A stretch of DNA of 20,974 nt from an uncultured Oscillospiraceae bacterium (GCA_900769845.1 CAAGIF010000271.1:1-20974), one strand, 5' to 3'; numbered from the stretch's first letter, positions 7,303 through 13,685 are shown. Notes: generated from the letters alone by a model not told the origin. Numbers and translations are program-made.

Positions 7303-8217
7303 ATGTCCAGCTTTGAAAACCTGCGTGTTGTCGACAATTTTTATCAGACATCCCTGTTCTTCCCCATGCCCACAGTGGTAATCAGTACCCTGTGTGAAGA
7401 CGGCACCACTACCCTGGGCCCCTACTCTCTGGTGCAGCCCTACTATGTTGCCGGCAAGGATTACTACGCCATGCTGCTTTCCTGCCGCAATTCCTCCAAC
7501 ACCGCCCAGAACATTCTGCGCAACGGCAAATGCGCCATTAACTTTGTGGACGATAAGCCCAAGACCTTCAAGGAGTGCGTCAAGCTTTCCTGGCCCGGCG
7601 ACAAGCCTGAGGACAAAATGCCGGGCTGCCAGTTTAAGCTGGAAAAAGGCCAGGCCGAGGGCGAGCGCCCCATGGTACTGACCGACGCCATTCAGGTCAT
7701 CGAGTGCACTTGGGTCCGGGAACTGGATAACGCCCAGAACGATATGCCCGGACAGCTCAACGGCTATGAGCCCCCTTACCACGATTTTAACGGCATTACC
7801 TCCAAGTTTGGCGCCCACTTCATTCTGAAGGTGGACAAGATCCTGATGAAGAAGAAGTACAGCGATGCCATTATCAACGGCGTTCGGGCCCAGGATTTCC
7901 CCAATCTGCCCGTGGACTACGGTTACCGGGACAGCAAGAATTTCTGGTTCCATCGCAAGACCCGTATGCGCGCAGAACTGCTGCCCATCCGCAAGCAGTC
8001 TTTGGACTCCGTCCGTTATGCTGCTGACCGGGCAGATGACAAGGTCAAGTTCACCGACGATGCTCTGGAAACCATTTTGAATGTTCCCCGTGTGTTCCTG
8101 CCCCTGGTGCTGAAGGGCTGCGTGGAATGGGCAAGAGAGAATAACTGCGAGTTGATTACCGCTGCGGAGATGAAGATCATCAACGATAAGCGGGCAAAAG
8201 AAAAAAGTAAAAAGTAA
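7303..8217 (+). CDS. Flavin-reductase-like FMN-binding protein with C-terminal PCP_red-like domain
   Basis: A 304-aa protein. Residues about 15-185 form a flavoredoxin-like split barrel (PTVVISTLCEDG, LGPYSLVQPYYV, LLSCRNSSNTAQNILRNGKC for FMN phosphate contact, INFVDD). Residues about 248-297 (FTDDALETILNVPRVFLPLV then GCVEWARENNCELITAAEM) resemble the small PCP_red domain at the end of protochlorophyllide reductase B subunits. It starts 15 bases after the TetR stop with AAAAGGAG. It may pass electrons within the demethylation system, for example to the Fe-S activator, or act on the aromatic product; both are inference. The domain calls are by eye: the flavin domain fairly secure, the PCP_red-like part moderate. 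Confidence 0.7.
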   Translation: MSSFENLRVVDNFYQTSLFFPMPTVVISTLCEDGTTTLGPYSLVQPYYVAGKDYYAMLLSCRNSSNTAQNILRNGKCAINFVDDKPKTFKECVKLSWPGDKPEDKMPGCQFKLEKGQAEGERPMVLTDAIQVIECTWVRELDNAQNDMPGQLNGYEPPYHDFNGITSKFGAHFILKVDKILMKKKYSDAIINGVRAQDFPNLPVDYGYRDSKNFWFHRKTRMRAELLPIRKQSLDSVRYAADRADDKVKFTDDALETILNVPRVFLPLVLKGCVEWARENNCELITAAEMKIINDKRAKEKSKK

Positions 8218-8229
8218 GGAGCTTTCATC

Positions 8230-9030
8230 ATGGTGTTGCCCCTGAATTTCTGGATTCTGTTCGGCATATGCATGCTGGTCAGCGCTATTGGATTTAAGAA
8301 TTATGTTTGGTTCATTTCTCTGGGCTACGGCTTCTCCATTGCCGCCCAGGGTGTGGCTCTGCTTTTCCTGTACGGTCAGAGCCTGACTCTTGGCACCATC
8401 ATCACCTGTGTTCTGTTCGTTCTTTACGGTCTGCGTCTGGGCGGTTACCTCGCCATCCGGGAATTCGGCGGCAGCTCCTACAAGAAGAACATGAAAGGGG
8501 AGATCAAGGACGGAAAGACCGTTCCCTTCGGTGTGAAGATCGCCATATGGACCAGCTGCGCCGTTTTATATGTTACGCAGGTTTCCGGCGTATTCTATCG
8601 TTTGCTGAATGCTGCCCAGGACAATGTTTTTGTGTTCATCGGCGCCGCTGTGATGCTGGTGGGTGTTTCCCTGGAGACCGCTGCGGATATTCAGAAGAAT
8701 AACGCGAAGAAGGTCAATCCCCGCCGTTTTGTGGATACCGGCTTGTACCGTATTGTCCGCTGCCCAAACTATCTGGGTGAAATGATCTTCTGGACCGGTG
8801 TGTTGCTCTCCGGTATCGGCGCAGTTTCCGGTTGGCAGTGGATCGTCGTCGCCTTCGGTTACATTGGCATCATTTTCGTGATGTTCAGCGGCGCCCGCCG
8901 TCTGGAGATCCGTCAGGATAAGAACTACGGCAACGATCCCGAGTATCAGAAGTATGTTACCACCGTGCCGATTCTGCTTCCCTTCATTCCTCTTTATAGT
9001 GTGAAGAAGCACAAATGGCTGGTCGCCTAA
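8230..9030 (+). CDS. DUF1295/ICMT-like integral membrane protein
   Basis: A 266-aa protein with about six to seven hydrophobic helices. It belongs to the DUF1295/steroid 5-alpha-reductase/isoprenylcysteine methyltransferase superfamily. The signature is in the second half: VDTGLYRIVRCPNYLGEM, then ARRLEIRQDKNYGNDPEYQKY, the C-terminal pattern typical of DUF1295 proteins. Members reduce or methylate lipophilic substrates at the membrane. Its ribosome site AAGGAG overlaps the stop region of the flavin-reductase gene, so they are co-transcribed under the TetR operator. A specific reaction cannot be assigned; a reductase paired with the flavoprotein is one possibility. Confidence 0.75.
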   Translation: MVLPLNFWILFGICMLVSAIGFKNYVWFISLGYGFSIAAQGVALLFLYGQSLTLGTIITCVLFVLYGLRLGGYLAIREFGGSSYKKNMKGEIKDGKTVPFGVKIAIWTSCAVLYVTQVSGVFYRLLNAAQDNVFVFIGAAVMLVGVSLETAADIQKNNAKKVNPRRFVDTGLYRIVRCPNYLGEMIFWTGVLLSGIGAVSGWQWIVVAFGYIGIIFVMFSGARRLEIRQDKNYGNDPEYQKYVTTVPILLPFIPLYSVKKHKWLVA

Positions 9031-9035
9031 AAACC

Positions 9036-9063
9036 AAGGGCCATCGTGAGATGGCCCTTTTTT
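9036..9063 (+). terminator. Intra-operon terminator
   Basis: A 9-bp perfect stem AAGGGCCAT / ATGGCCCTT with a six-base loop is followed by TTTTTT. The next gene in the same direction starts only 20 bases later and no promoter fits between, so this hairpin probably lowers rather than abolishes its expression. Confidence 0.85.
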
Positions 9064-9082
9064 AGAAAGAGAGGTACATGGT

Positions 9083-9697
9083 ATGTACAATTTTACGATT
9101 TCTATGGCATTGATGGATTTTGTTCCGGTTATCTTTTTCGGCATCACCGCAGTTTTGCTGCTGGGCGATCTCTACAACAAAATGGGAAAGGGCGCCTATG
9201 TAACCTTCGCTGCCGGTAGTGTTAATGTGTTTCTGGCAGGTTTTTGTAAGGCGCTGTGGAAACTTTTGTATGCCGCTGACATCTGTGACTTTGTGGCGCT
9301 GGAAGAGATGTTTATGCCGGTCAATTCCCTGGGTCTGCTGTTTGTGGGCGTGAGCCTTGTGATCATGGTCACCTGCAAACGCAAGAGCGCCGTTCTTTCC
9401 GTTGCGCCCGTTGCTTTTACAAGCTCGCTGCCCTTCATTATGATGATGGTGATTGGCCTTGGCGGCATGTGCGTATCTTTGAGCATTGTGGCGGCAAAGA
9501 TGAAGAAAGCGAGGCTGATGATCCTCTTCATCGCATCCTTTGCGTGCGCTATGGCCATGGGCTATATGTCCGGCCAGGATTCCACATTGGCCTGGGTCAA
9601 CTGGGCAGAGCAGAGCATCAACTGTATTTCTCAGGGGTGCCTCATGATCGGCGCGATCCTGCTGCATAAGGAAGGACTTAAAAACTGGGCCTGGTAA
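9083..9697 (+). CDS. Multi-pass membrane protein A of the corrinoid island (family not recognised)
   Basis: A 204-aa, strongly hydrophobic protein with about six membrane segments. I do not recognise the family. It is clearly a paralogue of membrane protein B (12703-13179): both start with a helix carrying ALxDxxPVxxFGI, have a CK-A-WKL motif in helix two (FCKALWKLL here), a P-rich entry to helix three (FMPVNSLGLLFVGVSLV) and end with NWxxQxINxxxQxCLxxG. The conserved Lys, Trp, Asn and Gln inside membrane segments suggest a functional site rather than a passive anchor. It could be a transporter or membrane partner for the demethylation substrate; this is inference. It follows a terminator within the TetR operon; GAGAGG precedes the ATG. 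Confidence 0.75.
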   Translation: MYNFTISMALMDFVPVIFFGITAVLLLGDLYNKMGKGAYVTFAAGSVNVFLAGFCKALWKLLYAADICDFVALEEMFMPVNSLGLLFVGVSLVIMVTCKRKSAVLSVAPVAFTSSLPFIMMMVIGLGGMCVSLSIVAAKMKKARLMILFIASFACAMAMGYMSGQDSTLAWVNWAEQSINCISQGCLMIGAILLHKEGLKNWAW

Positions 9698-9704
9698 TAT
9701 AGCA

Positions 9705-9736
9705 AAATTCCCTGCCGTTTGGCAGGGAATTTTTTT
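9705..9736. terminator. Bidirectional terminator between convergent arms
   Basis: A 12-bp perfect stem AAATTCCCTGCC / GGCAGGGAATTT with a GTTT loop and TTTT tail ends the TetR operon. Being symmetrical and lying 9 bases beyond the corrinoid-protein stop, it can also end the opposing methyltransferase operon. Confidence 0.9.
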
Positions 9737-9744
9737 ATGCGGGA

Positions 9745-10368
9745 TTATTCCGCCCAGGATTTGCAGGTATTTACGGTTTTCTGGGGACTGTGGGCCCATT
9801 CGTCAGCGCCGATATTCTGGCAGGCTTCTGCGGAAACGGGGGCGCCGCCGATGATGACCTTGCAGTCAAGGCCGGCTGCCTTGATGGCATCCACAGTGGC
9901 TTTCATAGAATCCAGAGCCAGAGTCAGAACACCGGACAGAGCCACGATCTTGATACCCTCTGCCTTGACGGTTTCCACAACTTTTTCAGCGGGACAGTCG
10001 ATGCCCAAATCCAGAACATCAAAACCGTTGGCCTCCAGCATGGAGCGGACGATGTTCTTGCCGATGTCATGCAAATCGTCCTTGACAGTGCAGAGGATCA
10101 TGCGGGTCTTGCTGCCGGTGGATTCTGCGCCGGCCAGATAAGGCTTCAGCACCTCCACAGCATCGGTCATCAGCTCCCCGGCGTAGATCAGGTCACCGAC
10201 AAAATATTCGCCTTCTTCAAAAAGCTTGCCTACGGTGTCCATGCCCTTCTGGCAGGCTTTCATGGCGGCGTTTGCAGCCTCAACGGAATCAACAGCCTCC
10301 AACATTTCCTTGACGGTATCCTCATCCAGTTCACCCATGGCGACAGCCAGATTTTCAAAATCGATCAT
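9745..10368 (-). CDS. Corrinoid (B12-binding) methyl-carrier protein
   Basis: A 207-aa protein of the MtaC/MtbC/MtvC type, the cobalamin carrier between methyltransferases I and II. Residues 1-85 form the helical cap domain (LFEEGEYFVGDLIYAGELM). Residues about 88-205 form the Rossmann B12 domain with DLHDIGKNI, where H100 is the lower axial cobalt ligand in DxHxxG, then SGVLTL (S145) and the GGAPVS loop (174-179). Complete and of normal length. It is the last gene of the minus operon, 14 bases after the methyl-THF methyltransferase, with AAGGAG upstream. Cytosolic. The function as a methyl carrier is secure from motifs; the ultimate methyl donor is not. Confidence 0.93.
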   Translation of the reverse strand: MIDFENLAVAMGELDEDTVKEMLEAVDSVEAANAAMKACQKGMDTVGKLFEEGEYFVGDLIYAGELMTDAVEVLKPYLAGAESTGSKTRMILCTVKDDLHDIGKNIVRSMLEANGFDVLDLGIDCPAEKVVETVKAEGIKIVALSGVLTLALDSMKATVDAIKAAGLDCKVIIGGAPVSAEACQNIGADEWAHSPQKTVNTCKSWAE

Positions 10369-10382
10369 ATGTAATTTCTCCT

Positions 10383-11192
10383 TTACTTCTTTTGTCCAAA
10401 CAGACCCTTACGGTAGGCTCGATTGTATTTTCTGCCGCCCTTGTCCTGCATCCGAAGAGCCTCGCAGGCATAGACGGTACCCATCATATCTGCGCTGGTG
10501 GGATCCATGATGGCGCTGTCCAGTCCCGCGGCGATGGCATAGGCCATGCAGTTCATATTTACATATTTTCTTGCGGGCATATCAAAACTGATGTTGGAAA
10601 TGGCGCCGGTTACCTTGACTTCGGGGGCGTATGCGTGGATGGACTCAATACAATAAATAAAGTCCTGCATGGCAGAGGGCATAGTAGCAAGCGCCATGAC
10701 ACAAGGATCAATGTGCAACTGACTCAGGGTGACACCGAATTTGTCTGCCTTGTCGATGATCCGTTTGGCGATCTCTACCTTTTTGGCGGGATCGGCGGGG
10801 ATACCCTCCTGGTCGCAGGTCAGCCCCACCACCTCCCAGGGCGTTCCGGCGATGAGGGGGAAGATGGTTTCACATTTGTCGCCCTCTTCGTTGACTGAGT
10901 TGACCATACCGGGCTTATTCAGATGATTTTCTTCAAGGATCCGGGCCAAGAGCTTGGCGTTGGGGGAGTCGATGCATAACGGCACATCCGTGACGCCCTG
11001 CATCAGATGAATCAGCCACACCATGGTTTCGTATTCGATTTCTGTTGCGGTGGAGGGGGCGCAATCCAGGAAATTTGCGCCGGCAGCGGCCTGGGCCAGA
11101 GTGCGCTCCACAATCAGCGCCTCGTTTTTATCTGCGATTGCTTCCTTGACAGAGGGAATCGCGCCGTTGATCTTTTCACCAATGATGATCAT
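10383..11192 (-). CDS. Methyltetrahydrofolate:corrinoid methyltransferase (MT2, AcsE/MtgA/MtvA-like)
   Basis: A 269-aa TIM-barrel pterin-binding enzyme that moves the methyl group between the corrinoid protein and tetrahydrofolate. Family blocks in order are IIIGEKINGAIPSV, FLDCAPS (D43), CIDSPN (D75), MVNSVN (N98), LHIDPCV (D162) and GAISNISFDMPARKYVN (N200). These positions correspond to the pterin-contacting Asp and Asn residues of AcsE-type MeTr as I recall them. No B12-binding domain is fused, so it works with the separate carrier encoded next. The start ATG has AAGAGG overlapping the stop of the preceding 43-aa gene. In this operon it should produce methyl-THF for the Wood-Ljungdahl or folate pool. 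Confidence 0.92.
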   Translation of the reverse strand: MIIIGEKINGAIPSVKEAIADKNEALIVERTLAQAAAGANFLDCAPSTATEIEYETMVWLIHLMQGVTDVPLCIDSPNAKLLARILEENHLNKPGMVNSVNEEGDKCETIFPLIAGTPWEVVGLTCDQEGIPADPAKKVEIAKRIIDKADKFGVTLSQLHIDPCVMALATMPSAMQDFIYCIESIHAYAPEVKVTGAISNISFDMPARKYVNMNCMAYAIAAGLDSAIMDPTSADMMGTVYACEALRMQDKGGRKYNRAYRKGLFGQKK

Positions 11193-11203
11193 ATACTTAC
11201 CTC

Positions 11204-11335
11204 TTAACCGTCGGTGAGAATGGTCAGCAGCAGACGCATCATTTTCTCCCGCATGGGGCCAAAATACCAGGGAACCAGCTTATTCATCAGTTTCTGATAA
11301 CCCTCGGGATAGGATTTGAATTCATTTTTGCTCAT
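11204..11335 (-). CDS. 43-aa microprotein inside the methyltransferase operon
   Basis: A complete reading frame of 43 codons plus TAA fills the gap between MT1 and MT2. It begins MSKNEFKSYPEGYQK, continues through LVPWYFGPMREKMM and ends with a short hydrophobic stretch LLLTILTDG. The ribosome site GAGGTGG overlaps the MT1 stop codon (TGAGGTGG) with 7-8 bases to ATG, and its own TAA overlaps the ribosome site of MT2 (TAAGAGG). This tight two-sided coupling strongly argues that it is translated. I do not recognise the family. It could be a small subunit bridging MT1, MT2 or the carrier, or a remnant of a longer domain. Confidence 0.75.
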   Translation of the reverse strand: MSKNEFKSYPEGYQKLMNKLVPWYFGPMREKMMRLLLTILTDG

Positions 11336-11344
11336 ATGCCCACC

Positions 11345-12517
11345 TCACAGTTTGTAGCTGCTGACGAAATCGCAGACAGCCTTGTAGTTTTCCCGCTTGG
11401 CATCATTGCGGTAGGAAAGCATCTTTCCCTCAGAGAGGATGAAGCCGCCGTCCTTGCCCAATTCGTCACACAGACGCTTGGTATAGGCCACGCATTCCTC
11501 AGGGGTGCCGTTGGCCAGCAGCTCCGTGGTCAGACCGCCCATGATGCACACATTGGGCAGCGCCTCCCGGAGTGCGAAGGGATCGTCCTGCTCAATATGG
11601 AAAGTCAGCACGCCCTTGGGATAGTCTTTAAAATACTCCGCAAAGCGGAGAATGGAGCCTTCGGTGAAGATCCGGACATTCATGCCCTTCTCGGCGTAGG
11701 CATCCAGCAGCTCCTTCATGTGGGGCCAGTAGAACCGCTCAAACTGCTTTTTGTTCATCACATTGTGGGCGAGCATCAGCAGGGAAGAGTCGAAGCAATA
11801 CTTGTAGTTGGGACCCTTGCCGTTTTTGATTTTCTCGATGGTGGGTTTGATCCGCTCCTCATCCCAGCGGTTGCAGAACTGCTCGATGATATCGGGGTTT
11901 CTTCGCATGGCAACGCTGAGCTGTTGGATGCCCAACAGGTTGGAAAACAATTCCTCGATGCCAAGCACGATGGCACCGCTCATGGGATTGTTGGGAGCAA
12001 GGGAGGGCAGTCCGTACTTCTTGCCGGTAATGCCGGCCATGTGCAGGATGTACTTGGTATAGCGCATATACTCGGCAAAGGTCTTCTTCCAGACATCCAG
12101 ACCCTTCTCGTCCCAGCTTGCACCGTACTTCTTGGGCAGAATCACTTCCCAGGCATACTTGGCAGGATCTTCCAGATATTCCATCAGGGTGTCCACTGTG
12201 CAGTGGGCGTGATCGTGAATGCCCACGACCTCTTCGTTGTAGTAATAATAGCCACCCTCGCCGAAGGCTTCGGTAACGGTAAACTGGTTGCGGATACCCA
12301 CATCCATTAGCCCGTCCACAGGATATCGGTCCAAAAATTTGACCACGGATTCTTCAAGAGTATCGAAATTGGTCATAGCCTGATCCAGGGTATAGCCTGC
12401 GTCAAAAACCTTCCAGGTGACCACATTGGCAAAGTGAGGGATTCGGTCGGTTTTCTTAAAATTGGCGGCATCCCGGTACAATTGTACCCGGCTGGCCTTT
12501 AATTCCTTTGCGTTCAT
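11345..12517 (-). CDS. Uroporphyrinogen decarboxylase-family methyltransferase (MT1)
   Basis: A 390-aa TIM-barrel protein of the UroD/MtaA/CmuA/MtvB superfamily. In such operons it is methyltransferase I, which demethylates a donor and methylates Co(I) of the corrinoid protein. Family features include VDGLMDVG, the C-terminal barrel strands VRIFTEGS, LTFHIEQDD, LPNVCIMGGL and GGFILSEGKM. The HxC...C zinc site of MtaA/MtbA is not visible; candidate ligands are E286, H307 (an E-x20-H pair), C324 and E363. Start: the ATG at 12517 has AAGGAG at 8 bases, whereas an in-frame GTG at 12523 is only 2 bases from it. It is the first gene after the palindromic operator. The substrate is unknown; an aryl methyl ether or other small methylated compound is plausible. 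Confidence 0.88.
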   Translation of the reverse strand: MNAKELKASRVQLYRDAANFKKTDRIPHFANVVTWKVFDAGYTLDQAMTNFDTLEESVVKFLDRYPVDGLMDVGIRNQFTVTEAFGEGGYYYYNEEVVGIHDHAHCTVDTLMEYLEDPAKYAWEVILPKKYGASWDEKGLDVWKKTFAEYMRYTKYILHMAGITGKKYGLPSLAPNNPMSGAIVLGIEELFSNLLGIQQLSVAMRRNPDIIEQFCNRWDEERIKPTIEKIKNGKGPNYKYCFDSSLLMLAHNVMNKKQFERFYWPHMKELLDAYAEKGMNVRIFTEGSILRFAEYFKDYPKGVLTFHIEQDDPFALREALPNVCIMGGLTTELLANGTPEECVAYTKRLCDELGKDGGFILSEGKMLSYRNDAKRENYKAVCDFVSSYKL

Positions 12518-12534
12518 TTTCACATCTCCTTTTT

Positions 12535-12548
12535 GTGAACATGTTCAG
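12535..12548. promoter_or_regulatory. Palindromic operator, copy 2 (methyltransferase promoter)
   Basis: On the minus strand CTGAACATGTTCAC contains the same perfect 12-base palindrome TGAACATGTTCA as at 6747-6758. The identity with copy 1 runs TGAACATGTTCACAAA, and both are followed directly by an AAGGAGAT ribosome site. It begins 4-5 bases after the -10 box, matching copy 1. Confidence 0.85.
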
Positions 12549-12552
12549 GATA

Positions 12553-12581
12553 AGAATACCATCTTTCGGAAAATGTGTCAA
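12553..12581 (-). promoter_or_regulatory. Promoter of the corrinoid methyltransferase operon
   Basis: On the minus strand TTGACA (12576-12581), a 17-base spacer and TATTCT (12553-12558) lie just upstream of the operator. The leader to the MT1 ATG is only about 30 bases, leaving no room for a cobalamin riboswitch. Confidence 0.85.
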
Positions 12582-12665
12582 TTCCCCGGGAAAAAGTTTG
12601 TAAGGATGCACCGCAGAAGGGAAAAAAACTTATGCTTTTTGTCCATAGAATTGGGTTGCTGGAAC

Positions 12666-12674
12666 TGCTATAAT
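12666..12674 (+). promoter_or_regulatory. Extended -10 promoter of membrane protein B
   Basis: TGCTATAAT is an extended -10 element about 30 bases before the ATG. No good -35 lies at 17 bases. It is divergent from the methyltransferase promoter in the same intergenic region. Confidence 0.55.
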
Positions 12675-12702
12675 GTAAGCATCAAGTCCTGGAGGTAGGA
12701 AT

Positions 12703-13179
12703 ATGGAAGGTTTTACTGTTTGGCTGGCGCTGGTGGATGCGATTCCCGTACTTTCCTTCGGAATCAGCATGGTGATCGTCGCTGGGCGTTTTCAATCTCC
12801 GCTGTTTATGATTGGTGCGATTCTCAGTGTGTTGGGCGGCTGCTGCAAGGTCGCTTGGAAGCTGGTGCTGGGCATTTCGAAGAGGGACCTGCGCTGGCTG
12901 AATAAGCCCTTTGTACCTATGATGGCCAGCGGTTTTTTACTGCTGCTGGTTTCTGTTTTACTTAACATTACAAAGATTGATTGGGCCGGTGTAGGTGCTG
13001 CGCTTATCGGCCTTCCCAGCATTCTGTTTTTTCTTGCCTGGATCGGTCTGATGGGCTTTATGGGCTGGTACCGGAAGAATAAGTTTCAAAATGATGATGC
13101 CCATTCCAACTGGACTGCTCAGATTATCAATGCGGTGGGGCAGACATGCCTGCTGCTGGGCATTTTGTTCGCCCGCTGA
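12703..13179 (+). CDS. Multi-pass membrane protein B of the corrinoid island (paralogue of A)
   Basis: A 158-aa hydrophobic protein with about five membrane segments. Family not recognised. It aligns by eye with membrane protein A (9083-9697): ALVDAIPVLSFGIS, GGCCKVAWKLVLG, KPFVPMMASGFLLLLVSVLL and NWTAQIINAVGQTCLLLG correspond in order to segments of A, and B is shorter mainly in the central helix region. GGAGG lies 7 bases before the ATG. It is transcribed divergently from the methyltransferase operon, so A and B bracket it. A and B could form a heteromeric membrane complex, for substrate uptake or sensing; this is inference from the pairing. Confidence 0.75.
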   Translation: MEGFTVWLALVDAIPVLSFGISMVIVAGRFQSPLFMIGAILSVLGGCCKVAWKLVLGISKRDLRWLNKPFVPMMASGFLLLLVSVLLNITKIDWAGVGAALIGLPSILFFLAWIGLMGFMGWYRKNKFQNDDAHSNWTAQIINAVGQTCLLLGILFAR

Positions 13180-13206
13180 TTCCCCGGAAAGAATGAGGTG
13201 GACAGA

Positions 13207-13620
13207 ATGGTTAGGGAAGTAACCCACGATCCGATTTTTCTTGCATTAAAGTCGGAAAAGGCGACAGTGGAAGATATGCAGATTGCCATTGATCTTTTAG
13301 ACACGCTTTCTGCGAATAAAAGTGCCTGCGTCGGCATGGCGGCCAATATGATAGGCGAGCGCAAACGGATCATAGCCTTTGACAATCAGGGAACTTATAT
13401 GACCATGTTCAACCCTGAGATCGTCAAAATGTCCGGCCCTTACGATACGGAGGAGGGCTGCCTTTCCCTGCTTGGCGACCCCCGGCCCTGCAAACGCTAT
13501 CAGACCGTTAAGGTTAAGTGGCAGAACGAAAAATTCCAGACCCGGATCAAGACCTTCACCGGCTGGACAGCCCAGATCATCCAGCATGAGATCGACCACT
13601 GTAACGGCATACTGATATGA
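13207..13620 (+). CDS. Peptide deformylase-like protein (diverged motif I)
   Basis: A 137-aa protein of the short clostridial peptide deformylase subfamily; the enzyme removes formyl from the N-terminal Met of new proteins using a metal ion. Metal motifs are intact: EGCLS (C85) and QHEIDH (H127, E128, H131). Motif I, usually GxGxAAxQ, reads CVGMAANM, so the first Gly is Cys (C41) and the catalytic Gln is Met (M48). I believe this substitution occurs across the subfamily, but its activity is uncertain. The ATG at 13207 is preferred because GAGGTG lies 6-7 bases before it; an in-frame GTG at 13198 is inside that site. It follows membrane protein B by 27 bases. Confidence 0.85.
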   Translation: MVREVTHDPIFLALKSEKATVEDMQIAIDLLDTLSANKSACVGMAANMIGERKRIIAFDNQGTYMTMFNPEIVKMSGPYDTEEGCLSLLGDPRPCKRYQTVKVKWQNEKFQTRIKTFTGWTAQIIQHEIDHCNGILI

Positions 13621-13622
13621 AC

Positions 13623-13655
13623 TATACCCGCCCCGAGTCAAACGGGGCGGGTATA
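13623..13655 (+). terminator. Terminator-like hairpin after the deformylase gene
   Basis: A perfect 13-bp stem TATACCCGCCCCG / CGGGGCGGGTATA with a seven-base loop starts 3 bases after the stop. The T-tract (TTACCTTTT) is interrupted, so termination may be incomplete. Confidence 0.7.
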
Positions 13656-13685
13656 TTACCTTTTCTCTGAAAAGACCGTCATATC

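Noticed and set aside
7096..7953. Long open frame (285 codons) on the minus strand opposite the flavin-reductase-like gene
   Set aside because: It mirrors the codon structure of the real gene, has low-complexity Gly/Leu/Val-rich composition, shows no family features and crosses two plus-strand genes.
9062..9799. 245-codon minus-strand frame opposite membrane protein A
   Set aside because: It crosses the bidirectional terminator at 9705-9736 and the end of the corrinoid gene, and its composition (His/Asn/Lys runs) is that of a shadow of a hydrophobic protein.
11336..12310. 324-codon frame on the plus strand opposite MT1
   Set aside because: It is antisense to a clear UroD-family gene, rich in Gly/Leu/His with no domain features, and would also run against the microprotein and promoter layout.
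12517..12581. Possible cobalamin riboswitch before the corrinoid operon
   Set aside because: The promoter-to-start distance leaves a leader of only about 30 bases, occupied by the operator and ribosome site; a B12 riboswitch needs roughly 200 bases.
13623..13655. Long GC-rich inverted repeat considered as a mobile-element end
   Set aside because: It is a single hairpin directly after a stop codon with no partner repeat or transposase nearby; a terminator explains it better.
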